Shown here piece by piece: positions 1 through 8,612 of a stretch of 42,984 nucleotides of DNA (position 1 is the first letter of the stretch; each line of letters opens with the position of its first letter). Below the pieces are notes generated by a model. That model did not search any database. It saw only the letters and a list, made by a program, of their open reading frames with translations, and was not told where the DNA came from. Source of the stretch: DASSWG01 sp041689995. GTDB taxonomy: Bacteria > Bacteroidota > Bacteroidia > Flavobacteriales > Flavobacteriaceae. The translations under genes were made by a program, and so were the position numbers. Where the stretch lies: the NCBI GenBank assembly GCA_041689995.1, contig JBDNFD010000033.1:1-42984 (forward strand), given 5' to 3'.

Positions 1-148
1 ATAAGATACTTTGTCGTGAATATTTTCAAAAAACCTTGATGTTTTTCTAAAACCGCTAGTTTAAAATGTAAAAAAACTCTTGTAAGTACCGATTTCATTG
101 ATGTTTTGGTCTATCACTCTTATATTAGAATAGAGCCAAAATAATAAA
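1..148. other. Upstream AT-rich stretch without recognisable gene
   Basis: I see no coding signal here. The frame of the following MBL gene is closed by a TAG at 131-133. The stretch may hold that gene's former promoter and leader, but no clear TAnnTTTG box stands out. Confidence 0.4.
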
Positions 149-1505
149 ATAAACATCCACTTTTTGGGCGCAGCAGGTACAGTAACCGGCTCAAAATATT
201 TAGTGGACACAGGCGATAAAAAAATACTAATAGACTGCGGACTTTTTCAGGGGTTGAAAGAATTACGTCTTAAAAATTGGGAACATCCACCTGTGGAAGT
301 TTCAGAAATTGATATGGTTTTGCTAACACACGGCCATTTGGACCATACTGGATATCTGCCAAGGTTGGTAAAACAAGGATTTAAGGGACCTATATATGGC
401 ACCAATCCAACGTTGGACATCGCAGAAATCATACTTAATGATAGTGGTAAAATACAGGAACAGGAAGCCGAACGTGCCAATAATGAAGGTTATTCAAAGC
501 ATAGCCCAGCAGAACCACTCTACGATTTAAAAGATGTAGAAAAAACCATTCCACATTTTAAGGGCGTTCCGCAGGCACAATGGATTCCATTATTTGATGG
601 CATCAGGGCTCGATTTCAATATAACGGACACATTCTTGGAGCTACCTACATCGAGTTGGATGTGCACGGAAAACGCTTTGTGTTTTCAGGAGATATTGGA
701 AGAACGAACGATTTACTATTGTATCCACCTCTAAAACCAAAAAAGGCAGATGTACTATTCATAGAATCGACATATGGCGGAAGGTTTCATCCTGATGAAG
801 TGGAAGCGATACCGCAAATTGAAAAATTAGTCAAAGACACTTTTGATAGAGGCGGCAGCCTATTTGTTCCAAGCTTTTCGGTAGAACGCGCTCAACTGAT
901 GATGCTCATTTTTTGGAAATTACTCAAGGAAAATAAAATACCCAAAGTACAAATGATAATGGACAGCCCAATGGGTGCTAGTGGAACTGTTCCACCGCAC
1001 GAGAGATTGGCATAGGCTAGAAAATAATGAATGTGATGAAATGTGTTCACATTTCACGGTGGTAAAAAGTTATCGCGAAACTATGGAATTGCGAACTGAT
1101 AATAAACCAAAAATTGTGATTGCAGGAAGTGGAATGCTTACAGGAGGCAGAATGCTCAACTATCTTGAAACACAGGCGCAAAACCCTAATAATACGTTGC
1201 TTTTTGTGGGTTATCAAGCTGAAGGAACTCGTGGAAGAAAATTGTTGGAAGGCGAAAAGGAACTAAAAGTGTACGGAAAATGGGTGCCTTTTAAAATGCA
1301 GGTAGCTGAAGTTGAAGGTCTCTCGGCACACGCTGACCACGCTGAACTTATGGATTGGATGAGTAAGATAAAAAACCAACCCGAACGGATTTTCATTGTA
1401 CACGGCGAAAAAGAAGGTGCGGAAGCCCTTCAAAAAGGCATCAAAGAAACCTATGGATGGGATGCTCAAATACCACAATTGTACACTATTGAAGAAATAG
1501 AATAA
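149..1505 (+). pseudogene. Beta-CASP metallo-beta-lactamase (RNase-like), frameshifted and lacking a normal start
   Basis: The two reading-frame pieces together encode an MBL-fold/beta-CASP hydrolase of the RNA-processing exonuclease type, a family of cytosolic zinc nucleases. The first piece has the metal-binding motif THGHLDHTGYLPRL and the early strand FLGAAGTVTGSKYL. The second piece (from about 975) has the family stretch ELFHRTRDWHRL, then GSGMLTGGRMLNYL and LSAHADHAELMDW. The frame changes by +1 close to 975-985, just after MDSPMGAS. Compared with the usual MGASVLELF arrangement, about 5 nt seem to be missing. At the 5' end the expected Met codon reads ATA (149-151), followed by N-I-H-F-L-G, and the nearest conventional start is TTG at 164, inside the first strand. 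Both lesions point to a recently inactivated gene. It lies 29 nt upstream of the phosphorylase gene, in the same direction. A sequencing error could explain one lesion, less easily both. Confidence 0.85.
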
Positions 1506-1534
1506 ATCACAAAACCTTAATAATTCAGAGAGAT

Positions 1535-3037
1535 ATGGAACAAAACTCAAACATATTAAAATATAAACATCTGGGAATCTATACCCAAAATGAGAACGTG
1601 GTGTATATGCGTGAAGATTGCCACGTGTGTGTTTCAGAAGGGTTTGAGGCCCTTACCCGAATTCGGGTTTCAAATCTGAACACTTCCATTGTGGCAAGCC
1701 TCAATATTATAAATTCAGATATGCTGTTGCCCGATGAAATTGGACTTTCAGATTCAGCTGCCGAAAAACTTAACGTTTCCCATAATGAAACTTTGTATGT
1801 TTCACACTTGGAGCCTATTGAATCCTTAAGCCACGTGAGGGCAAAAATCTATAATCAAAAACTGGATTATAACGCTTATAATGAAATCATCACAGATATT
1901 GTTCAGGGAGATTATTCCAACATCCACCTCTCGGCATTCATTACAGCCTGCGCAGGTGGCAGGATGGATATTAATGAAATATCCTACCTCACGAAAGCTA
2001 TGATTGCTTCCGGAAAGCAATTGGACTGGAATAGAGAAATCGTGGTCGATAAACATTGTATTGGCGGATTACCTGGCAATAGAACAACGCCATTGATAGT
2101 TGCCATCGTTGCCGCTTATGGACTTACAATGCCAAAAACCTCTTCCCGAGCCATAACTTCGCCGGCAGGAACGGCTGATACTATGGAAGTACTGACCAAT
2201 GTGACACTTTCTATAGAAGAAATAAAAAATGTGATAGAAAATGAAGGTGGTTGCATCGTGTGGGGAGGAACGGCGCAATTAAGTCCTGCGGATGATGTGC
2301 TCATTAAAATTGAAAAAGCCTTGGATATTGATAGCGAAGGACAATTGATTGCTTCGGTACTTTCAAAGAAAGCTGCGGCAGGATCTACACACGTTGTTAT
2401 TGATATTCCCGTGGGAGAAACCGCCAAGATACGCAGTACGGAAATGGCACAGCAATTAAAAGAACATATGGAAACCGTGGGCGAAGCTGTGGGCCTAAAA
2501 GTGAAAGTTGTTATTACAGATGGTAGGCAGCCAGTTGGAAGAGGTATTGGTCCTACATTAGAAGCCCTCGATATATTAAAGGTCTTAAAAAATGAAGCTG
2601 ATGCACCCAAAGACCTATTAGAAAGAGCGTTGTTTTTGACAGGGGAATTATTGGAACTTTCTGGAAAAGTTGAAAAAGGAAAAGGAAGGAAGACTGCACA
2701 AAAAGTACTCGAATCTGGAAAAGCTTATGAAAAATTTCTTGCCATTTGCAAGGCGCAAGGGCGTTTTACACTACCTATTTTAGCGCCCTATAAAGTTGAA
2801 TTCAGGGCAGAAAAATCAGGTATGTTGCAACGCATTGACAATAGAAAGATTGCGAAACTCGCCAAACTTTCAGGTGCACCGCAATCAAAGGCAGCAGGGA
2901 TATTATTGAATGTTCATTTAAATGAAAATGTTGAAAAAGGGCAATTACTATTTACCCTGTTTTCTGAATCAAAAGGCGAATTGGAATATGCACTGGAATA
3001 CAATAATGCACACAATGACATTTTAACCGTTAATTAA
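1535..3037 (+). CDS. AMP/thymidine phosphorylase family protein
   Basis: This 500-residue protein belongs to the nucleoside/nucleotide phosphorylase family that includes thymidine phosphorylase and archaeal AMP phosphorylase. Known members split a nucleoside or NMP with phosphate into free base and (deoxy)ribose-1-phosphate or ribose-1,5-bisphosphate. The signature is the block DKHCIGGLPGNRTTP, then PKTSSRAITSPAGTADTMEVL, around residues 172-220. The C-terminal alpha/beta domain carries DGRQPVGRGIGP and a lysine-rich tail domain. The ~500-residue length and the N-terminal extra domain of about 85 residues fit the AMP-phosphorylase-like branch better than classical DeoA (~440). It stands between the broken MBL gene and the PRPP synthetase gene (9 nt downstream), so an operon is likely. 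Substrate preference cannot be read from sequence alone. No RuBisCO or ribose-1,5-bisphosphate isomerase gene is in view. Confidence 0.9.
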   Translation: MEQNSNILKYKHLGIYTQNENVVYMREDCHVCVSEGFEALTRIRVSNLNTSIVASLNIINSDMLLPDEIGLSDSAAEKLNVSHNETLYVSHLEPIESLSHVRAKIYNQKLDYNAYNEIITDIVQGDYSNIHLSAFITACAGGRMDINEISYLTKAMIASGKQLDWNREIVVDKHCIGGLPGNRTTPLIVAIVAAYGLTMPKTSSRAITSPAGTADTMEVLTNVTLSIEEIKNVIENEGGCIVWGGTAQLSPADDVLIKIEKALDIDSEGQLIASVLSKKAAAGSTHVVIDIPVGETAKIRSTEMAQQLKEHMETVGEAVGLKVKVVITDGRQPVGRGIGPTLEALDILKVLKNEADAPKDLLERALFLTGELLELSGKVEKGKGRKTAQKVLESGKAYEKFLAICKAQGRFTLPILAPYKVEFRAEKSGMLQRIDNRKIAKLAKLSGAPQSKAAGILLNVHLNENVEKGQLLFTLFSESKGELEYALEYNNAHNDILTVN

Positions 3038-3046
3038 AATTACAAT

Positions 3047-3940
3047 ATGCAAACGATACTATTCGGTCTTCCAGGAAATGAGGAACTTACGGAACTTTTG
3101 GCAAAAAAAATGGATGCAGAAATTGGAAAAGCAACTTTACGCAAGTTTCCTGACGGAGAATCTTATTCACGCATCCTTTCAGATGTTAAAGACAAATGTG
3201 TAGTACTGGTCTGCACCTTGCACGAACCAGATGAAAAACTATTGCCGCTCTACTTTTTAAGCCATACAGCCAAATCGCTAGGTGCAATGTGTACGTGTTT
3301 GGTTGCCCCATATCTCTCTTATATGCGGCAAGACAAGGTATTTAATGAGGGCGAAGGCATTACATCCACCTTTTTCGGAAAATTGATTTCCGGATTTGCC
3401 GATAGTATTACAACTGTTGACCCTCACTTGCACAGGATAAGCTCTCTGGGCAAAGTCTATCAAATCCCCAATAAAGTAATTCACGCAGCCGATGCTATTT
3501 CAGAATGGATAAAGAAAAACGTCGAAAACCCTGTTCTTATCGGTCCCGACTCTGAAAGTGAGCAATGGGTTTCCGAGGTTGCCAAAAATGCAGGAGTACC
3601 TTTTACCGTATTGAAAAAGGTGCGTCACGGCGACCGTGATGTGGAAGTATCGGTTCCAGATGTGGATAAATACAAGAATGCCACACCCATTTTGGTAGAT
3701 GATATTATCTCTACCGCTCGGACGATGATTGAAACTGTGAAACACCTAAAAAAAGCAGGAATGAAACCACCAATATGCGTTGGCATTCACGCCGTTTTTT
3801 CAGGTAATGCCTATCAAGATTTGTTGGATTCCGGTGTAGAAAAAATAGTAACCTGCAACACCATTCCGCACCCTTCAAATGCTATTGATTTGAGCGATAT
3901 AATGGCAAAAGAAGTTAAGAAGTTAATGCACCATATATGA
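3047..3940 (+). CDS. prs: Ribose-phosphate pyrophosphokinase (PRPP synthetase)
   Basis: This 297-residue protein would make PRPP from ribose-5-phosphate and ATP in the cytosol. Visible family features are the N-terminal FPDGESYSRI loop, APYLSYMRQDKVFNEGE (the flexible catalytic region with R and K), VDPHLHR and the PRPP-binding loop PILVDDIISTARTM. It is shorter than typical bacterial class I enzymes (~310-315) and resembles the compact archaeal/phage-like variants. It starts 9 nt after the phosphorylase gene, and its stop overlaps the next start (ATGA). The genome surely has a separate housekeeping prs, so this copy is probably dedicated to the local nucleotide cassette. The reaction is well supported; the cassette role is inferred. 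Confidence 0.9.
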   Translation: MQTILFGLPGNEELTELLAKKMDAEIGKATLRKFPDGESYSRILSDVKDKCVVLVCTLHEPDEKLLPLYFLSHTAKSLGAMCTCLVAPYLSYMRQDKVFNEGEGITSTFFGKLISGFADSITTVDPHLHRISSLGKVYQIPNKVIHAADAISEWIKKNVENPVLIGPDSESEQWVSEVAKNAGVPFTVLKKVRHGDRDVEVSVPDVDKYKNATPILVDDIISTARTMIETVKHLKKAGMKPPICVGIHAVFSGNAYQDLLDSGVEKIVTCNTIPHPSNAIDLSDIMAKEVKKLMHHI

Positions 3941-4581
3941 GAAAACAAAGCTTCATACTGTTATTTATCCTATTCAACCTCACGATGAATGGACAAACTG
4001 AAATGCTCATTGGGCAGATTTCAGGCAGAGTTGTAGTTCGGGAAAATTTTGATGAAGAAGGTGCTTTTTTAAACAAACAAACTTTTGAATCTGAAAAAGT
4101 TATTGATAAAAAGGGATATTATGAAATTGAGGTAATTACAGAATTGTTTGACAAAAACAAAAAAACCACCGATAAATACACAACGATTTATCGCTGTAAA
4201 CCAGATGAAGCCAGTGTAATGGTAATGGTATTTCCGTTTTCAAACCCAAAATCAAAGGAGACCGAAATCAATACCACTTCTAGAAATTTTAAAGAGCTAT
4301 ACGATTTGGAAAACTTGGAAGATATAGAACTGGAAATGAGTTTTGACTCGGGCTTGTTAAACTTTTTCGGTTCAAAAAGCATTATCAAGATTTACGACCG
4401 AAAATTAGCGAATAACAAAAACGATATTGTATCAAAAATCAATATTAAAGCCTATGCGTGGGGAATTCGCATTAAGCAACTCAACTATATCGTTAACGAG
4501 AAATTAAATAGTAATGGTTTATTGTCCTTTCAGAAGTTTACTGAAGAAGACGGTAGCTATTTTACAATGACCTATAAATAA
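3937..4581 (+). CDS. Secreted protein of unknown function
   Basis: This is a 214-residue protein that I do not recognise. The first ~20 residues (MRKQSFILLFILFNLTMNGQ) read as a cleavable signal peptide with a typical Bacteroidota cleavage context (NGQ|T), so it is probably periplasmic or secreted. The rest is a soluble, charged, strand-rich sequence without Cys or an obvious catalytic motif. It ends in an aromatic segment (FTEEDGSYFTMTYK). The ATGA overlap with prs suggests translational coupling, which is odd for a secreted protein after a cytosolic enzyme. The small conserved gene follows 6 nt later. Confidence 0.75.
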   Translation: MRKQSFILLFILFNLTMNGQTEMLIGQISGRVVVRENFDEEGAFLNKQTFESEKVIDKKGYYEIEVITELFDKNKKTTDKYTTIYRCKPDEASVMVMVFPFSNPKSKETEINTTSRNFKELYDLENLEDIELEMSFDSGLLNFFGSKSIIKIYDRKLANNKNDIVSKINIKAYAWGIRIKQLNYIVNEKLNSNGLLSFQKFTEEDGSYFTMTYK

Positions 4582-4587
4582 AGAAAA

Positions 4588-4881
4588 ATGAAAAATTATG
4601 ATACCCTTTCAGAAGCAATAAATGATTTACAGAAAAACGGATATAGTTATGATTTTAATCTAACACCGCATTGTTTGGAATGTGCTTCATTGAAATTGGA
4701 AATAGATCCTGAAGCTTTTGAGGTTGATGAAACATTCCGCTTTGAAGGAATGAGCAGCACAGACGACAACAGTATTCTATATGCCATATCATCCAAAAAT
4801 GGGATTAAAGGTCTATTGGTTGATGCCTACGGGGTCTATGCCGAAAATATTTCGGAAGCAATGCGAAAAAAATTACGATAA
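4588..4881 (+). CDS. Small conserved protein (copy 1), upstream of CopB-like ATPase
   Basis: This 97-residue soluble protein has conserved blocks YDTLSEAI, PHCLECASLKLEI, FRFEGMSS, DDNSILYAISS and GIKGLLVDAYGVYAE. I know the family as small Bacteroidota proteins often labelled phosphoribosylpyrophosphate synthetase. It has no PRPP loop and is far too short for that enzyme, so the label may come only from its neighbours. It has two nearby Cys residues (CLEC) and one His. A second copy lies at 8312-8611, about two thirds identical by eye. Both copies sit immediately upstream of a heavy-metal P1B-ATPase gene, which points to a role in metal handling. The biochemical function is unknown. Confidence 0.85.
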   Translation: MKNYDTLSEAINDLQKNGYSYDFNLTPHCLECASLKLEIDPEAFEVDETFRFEGMSSTDDNSILYAISSKNGIKGLLVDAYGVYAENISEAMRKKLR

Positions 4882-4899
4882 CACTTAAACGATACTATA

Positions 4900-7002
4900 A
4901 TGGAAAATCACGAACACGACAAACAAGAGGAAATAGACCATTCGAAAATGGATCATTCAAAGATGAAAGAAAAAAAAGAAGACCATTCTAAAATGAACCA
5001 CGGAAAAGATGACCATTCAGGACATAATCCGGGTCACGGACAAATGGGTCACGACCATCATAAAATGATGATTGCCGACTTCAAGAAACGATTCTGGGTA
5101 ACGCTTGCACTTACCGTTCCCATATTACTCTTCTCGCCGATGATCCAGGGGTTTTTCGGGTATGAATTATTACTTCCGGGTAATCCATATATACTTTTTG
5201 CACTTTCTACCATTGTATATTTCTATGGTGGCTGGCCTTTTCTTAAAGGTTTTGTTTCAGAAGTAAAGAATGGTGCGCCAGGGATGATGACGCTTATTTC
5301 TATGGCAATAAGTGTTGCTTATTTCTACAGTTCTGCAACTGTTTTTGGTTTAAGTGGTGTTGACTTTTTCTGGGAACTGGCGACTCTAATCGCTATTATG
5401 CTTATTGGTCATTGGATAGAAATGAAAAGCGTTTTGGGTGCTTCAAAAGCATTACAGCTTTTAGTGAGTATGATGCCTGCTGAAGCCCATAGGGTAAAGG
5501 GCGACACTATCGAAGATATTTCACTTGAAGATTTATTGAAAGACGATGTGATATTGGTAAAGCCTGGAGAGAAAGTTCCTGCTGATGGTATTATCATAGA
5601 AGGTTCGAGTTATTTAAACGAATCTATGCTAACTGGAGAATCGAAACCAGTAAAAAAAGAAGAAAAAGATAAAGTCATTGGTGGTTCGGTAAATGGCAAT
5701 AGTACGCTAAAAGTAAAAGTTGAACATACAGGAAAGGACAGCTATCTCAACAAAGTAATTACGATGGTTGAGGAAGCACAGAAAACAAAGTCTAAAATGC
5801 AAAACCTTTCAGACAGGGCTGCAAAATGGTTGACTTATATTGCTTTGGGTATCGGTTTTGGAACATTGGCGGTTTGGTTGATTTTAGGCTTTCCATTTGT
5901 ATATGCATTAGAACGAATGGTTACCGTTATGGTCATTGCTTGTCCACACGCACTAGGTCTTGCTATTCCACTTGTGGTTGCTATATCTACCGCAGTATCT
6001 GCCCAAAACGGCTTGTTGATTAGAAATAGAACTGCCTTTGAGGAATCACGTAAAATATCCGTTTTGTTATTTGATAAAACAGGAACATTGACCAAAGGGG
6101 ATTTTGGCGTTACAAGAATAGAATCTGTAAATGCGTCTTATTCAAACGAAGAAATTTTACGACTGTCTAGTGCATTGGAACAAAGTTCAGAACATCCTAT
6201 TGCCGTAGGTATTATTAAAAAGGTCAAAGAAGATAATATGATCATCCCAAAGCTTGAAAACTTTAACGCCATTACTGGTAAAGGTGTAGAGGCAAATGTA
6301 GAAGGTAAGCAAGTAAAAGTGGTTAGTCCAGGTTATTTAAGGGATGAAAAAATAGAAATTCCAAAAGAGGCTTATAGTGACGCTGCTGAAACAGTAGTGT
6401 TTGTTTTGATTGATGGAAAACTTGCAGGTTACATTGCTCTTGCCGATGAAATAAGACCAGAATCTGCCGAAGCCATAAAGGTCTTTAAAAAGAATAATAT
6501 TAAAGTCTTGATGGCAACTGGAGATAATGAAATAACAGCAAAAGCTGTTAGCGACAAACTTGGTTTGGACGGTTACTATTCTGAAGTATTACCTCATCAA
6601 AAAGTGGAAATTGTGACAAAGTTACAAAATAAGGGAGAGTTTGTGGCTATGACGGGCGATGGTGTAAACGATGCACCCGCTCTTGCAAAAGCTGATGTTG
6701 GAATTGCCGTTGGCTCTGGGACAGACGTAGCTGCTGAAACTGCCGATATTATTTTGGTAAATAGCAATCCACAGGATATTGCCAATTTGATTTTATTTGG
6801 AAAAGCAACTTACAATAAAATGATTCAAAACCTTATCTGGGCAACGGGTTATAATGTTGTGGCAATTCCATTGGCTGCTGGGGTTTTATATTCTTCAGGC
6901 TTTGTTCTAGGGCCAGCGGTAGGAGCTGTGCTTATGAGTTTGAGCACCATTATCGTGGCCATTAATGCGCAATTATTAAAACGAAGTATTGTGAAAAAGT
7001 GA
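4900..7002 (+). CDS. copB: Heavy-metal P1B-type ATPase, CPH class (CopB-like)
   Basis: This 700-residue inner-membrane pump exports a soft metal, most likely copper or silver. The first ~55 residues are His/Met-rich with repeated DHSKM-like units, typical of CopB pumps and likely metal-binding. The core has TGES (phosphatase loop), the membrane metal site CPHALGLAIP (CPH rather than CPC), the phosphorylation motif DKTGTLTKG, SEHPIA and TGDGVNDAPAL, with about eight membrane segments. No ferredoxin-like HMA domain is present. It lies 18 nt after the small protein gene, and its TGA overlaps the ATG of the MFS gene. The exact metal (Cu+, Cu2+ or Ag+) is not fixed by sequence. The class is clear. 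Confidence 0.95.
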   Translation: MENHEHDKQEEIDHSKMDHSKMKEKKEDHSKMNHGKDDHSGHNPGHGQMGHDHHKMMIADFKKRFWVTLALTVPILLFSPMIQGFFGYELLLPGNPYILFALSTIVYFYGGWPFLKGFVSEVKNGAPGMMTLISMAISVAYFYSSATVFGLSGVDFFWELATLIAIMLIGHWIEMKSVLGASKALQLLVSMMPAEAHRVKGDTIEDISLEDLLKDDVILVKPGEKVPADGIIIEGSSYLNESMLTGESKPVKKEEKDKVIGGSVNGNSTLKVKVEHTGKDSYLNKVITMVEEAQKTKSKMQNLSDRAAKWLTYIALGIGFGTLAVWLILGFPFVYALERMVTVMVIACPHALGLAIPLVVAISTAVSAQNGLLIRNRTAFEESRKISVLLFDKTGTLTKGDFGVTRIESVNASYSNEEILRLSSALEQSSEHPIAVGIIKKVKEDNMIIPKLENFNAITGKGVEANVEGKQVKVVSPGYLRDEKIEIPKEAYSDAAETVVFVLIDGKLAGYIALADEIRPESAEAIKVFKKNNIKVLMATGDNEITAKAVSDKLGLDGYYSEVLPHQKVEIVTKLQNKGEFVAMTGDGVNDAPALAKADVGIAVGSGTDVAAETADIILVNSNPQDIANLILFGKATYNKMIQNLIWATGYNVVAIPLAAGVLYSSGFVLGPAVGAVLMSLSTIIVAINAQLLKRSIVKK

Positions 7003-8210
7003 TGGGCAAAAAAGAGAACCGTTTTAGTATATTGTTAATTCTGCTATGCTTATTTGTGGTAATGCTCGGTTATGGCATATTGCTGCCAACCCTTCCGTAT
7101 TTTACTGAAAGATTAGCATTAAAAGACCAATTGGATACCGATTCAATCAATTTTCATATTGGTCTATTAACAAGTGTTTATCCGTTTTTTCAATTACTTT
7201 TTGTGGTGGTTTGGGGTAAACTTTCAGATAAGTATGGCAGAAAACCCATTATCATTTTTGGGCTCATTGGTTTTGTTATTATGCAGTTGCTTACAGGGCT
7301 TGCCACATCATTGACAATGCTATACGTGGCACGAATTTTTGGAGGTATATTTTCATCATCTGTTATTCCTGTCAGCAACGCTTATTTAAGCGACATTACG
7401 TCTCAAAAACGAAGAACAAAAATAATGGCTTGGTCAGGAATGGCTGTTAGTTCTGGGGTTATTTTTGGCCCTGTAATTGGCGGCTTTCTATCACAATCAA
7501 ATTTGAATTTTGCATTTTCCTTTGGCCAATTACATTTTAACCGCTTTTCGGTGCCATTTATTTTAGTTTCCCTTCTAGGATTAATTTCATTGTTTATGGT
7601 CATAAAATGGTTGAAGGCACCAAAAAGGGCTGCCACAGTTACCTTTAAGTCCAAAAGTCCAAGAATGTCGTTTACTAAACGGTTTATTGTTCTCTTGATT
7701 CTTTCGTTTGTACTGCAATTTTCGATTACACTGTTTGAAACCGTATTTTCAATATTTGGAAAAGAAAAATTGCAATTTACAGTTAATCAAATAGGTATTG
7801 GTTTTATGCTCTGTGGTGCAGTAATGGCTTTTTTACAGCCCGTTTTTGCCAATTTTGGGAAAAGATTTTTAAGGGTAAAAAATCAAATTGGCCTTGGGTT
7901 TTTTATAATCGGAATTTCGCTCATTTTGTTTCCGTATCTAAATACCGAGCTGACTATCTATACTATAATAATTATATTTGCACTGGGCGGAGCCCTTGTA
8001 ACGCCAAATTTACTGGCTGCGGTTTCTTTAATGTCAAAGGAAAATACGGGTAGGAATATTTCATTTCAAACATCTGCTAACAGTATTGGACAAATTTTAG
8101 GTCCCATTTTAGGGACTTCACTTATTTCCGGAAGCTATTATCTTCCCTTTCTGACAGCCGGAGTAGTCGTTTTACTTGCTGTAGGATTGGTTTGTTTTTT
8201 TTTAAATTAG
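7002..8210 (+). CDS. MFS transporter (TetA/DHA1-like drug or metal exporter)
   Basis: This is a 402-residue, 12-helix major facilitator. The first helix has GYGILLPTLPYF, and the loop between helices 2 and 3 has the family motif GKLSDKYGRKPII. The following VARIFGGIFSSSVIPVSNAYLSDIT segment resembles tetracycline/drug:H+ antiporters of the DHA1 group. I prefer the ATG at 7002, overlapping the ATPase stop by one base (TGATG); a GTG one codon earlier is also possible. Sitting between two metal pumps, it may export a metal complex or simply be cargo. The substrate is unknown. Confidence 0.9.
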   Translation: MGKKENRFSILLILLCLFVVMLGYGILLPTLPYFTERLALKDQLDTDSINFHIGLLTSVYPFFQLLFVVVWGKLSDKYGRKPIIIFGLIGFVIMQLLTGLATSLTMLYVARIFGGIFSSSVIPVSNAYLSDITSQKRRTKIMAWSGMAVSSGVIFGPVIGGFLSQSNLNFAFSFGQLHFNRFSVPFILVSLLGLISLFMVIKWLKAPKRAATVTFKSKSPRMSFTKRFIVLLILSFVLQFSITLFETVFSIFGKEKLQFTVNQIGIGFMLCGAVMAFLQPVFANFGKRFLRVKNQIGLGFFIIGISLILFPYLNTELTIYTIIIIFALGGALVTPNLLAAVSLMSKENTGRNISFQTSANSIGQILGPILGTSLISGSYYLPFLTAGVVVLLAVGLVCFFLN

Positions 8211-8311
8211 AAAGTAAGAACTTGGTAACAAAAAGACAGCAATAAAAATAGTATGAAACAGCAGAAATGCATTAACAATTATGACCTTGAACAGTAATAA
8301 AGACAATTAAA

Positions 8312-8611
8312 ATGGAAAATTATGACACCCTTTCAGAAACAATAGGCGGTTTACAGGCAAACGGCTACACCTGTGATTTTAACCTGAAACCGCATTGCTT
8401 GGAATACGCTTCTTTAAAAATGGAATTACATCCCGAAGAATTTCAGATTGACCAACATTATCGATTTGAAGGGATGAGTAACCCTGATGATAATAGCATT
8501 TTATATGCAATTTCATCAACAAAAGGTATAAAAGGTCTTTTGGTAGATGCCTACAGAGTCTATGCAGAAGGCCTTTCAACAGAAATGATATTAAAATTTA
8601 AAACACATTAA
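8312..8611 (+). CDS. Small conserved protein (copy 2), upstream of CopA-like ATPase
   Basis: This 99-residue paralogue of the protein at 4588-4881 has the same blocks: YDTLSETI, PHCLEYASLKMEL, YRFEGMSNPDDNSILYAISS and GIKGLLVDAYRVYAE. The CLEC of copy 1 is CLEY here, so that second Cys is not conserved and is unlikely to be an essential ligand. The gene ends one base before the CopA-like ATPase start, so translation is probably coupled. Upstream (8211-8311) is a ~100-nt gap after the MFS gene that could hold a promoter. Function is unknown; the repeated pairing with P1B-ATPases is the main clue. Confidence 0.85.
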   Translation: MENYDTLSETIGGLQANGYTCDFNLKPHCLEYASLKMELHPEEFQIDQHYRFEGMSNPDDNSILYAISSTKGIKGLLVDAYRVYAEGLSTEMILKFKTH

Positions 8612-8612
8612 A

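Noticed and set aside
4588..4881. PRPP synthetase activity for the 97-residue proteins
   Set aside because: No PRPP-binding loop or catalytic flexible loop, and the length is a third of the enzyme.
8253..8297. 14-codon ORF before the second small-protein gene, possible leader peptide
   Set aside because: No run of regulatory codons, no hairpin pair after it and no clear start context.
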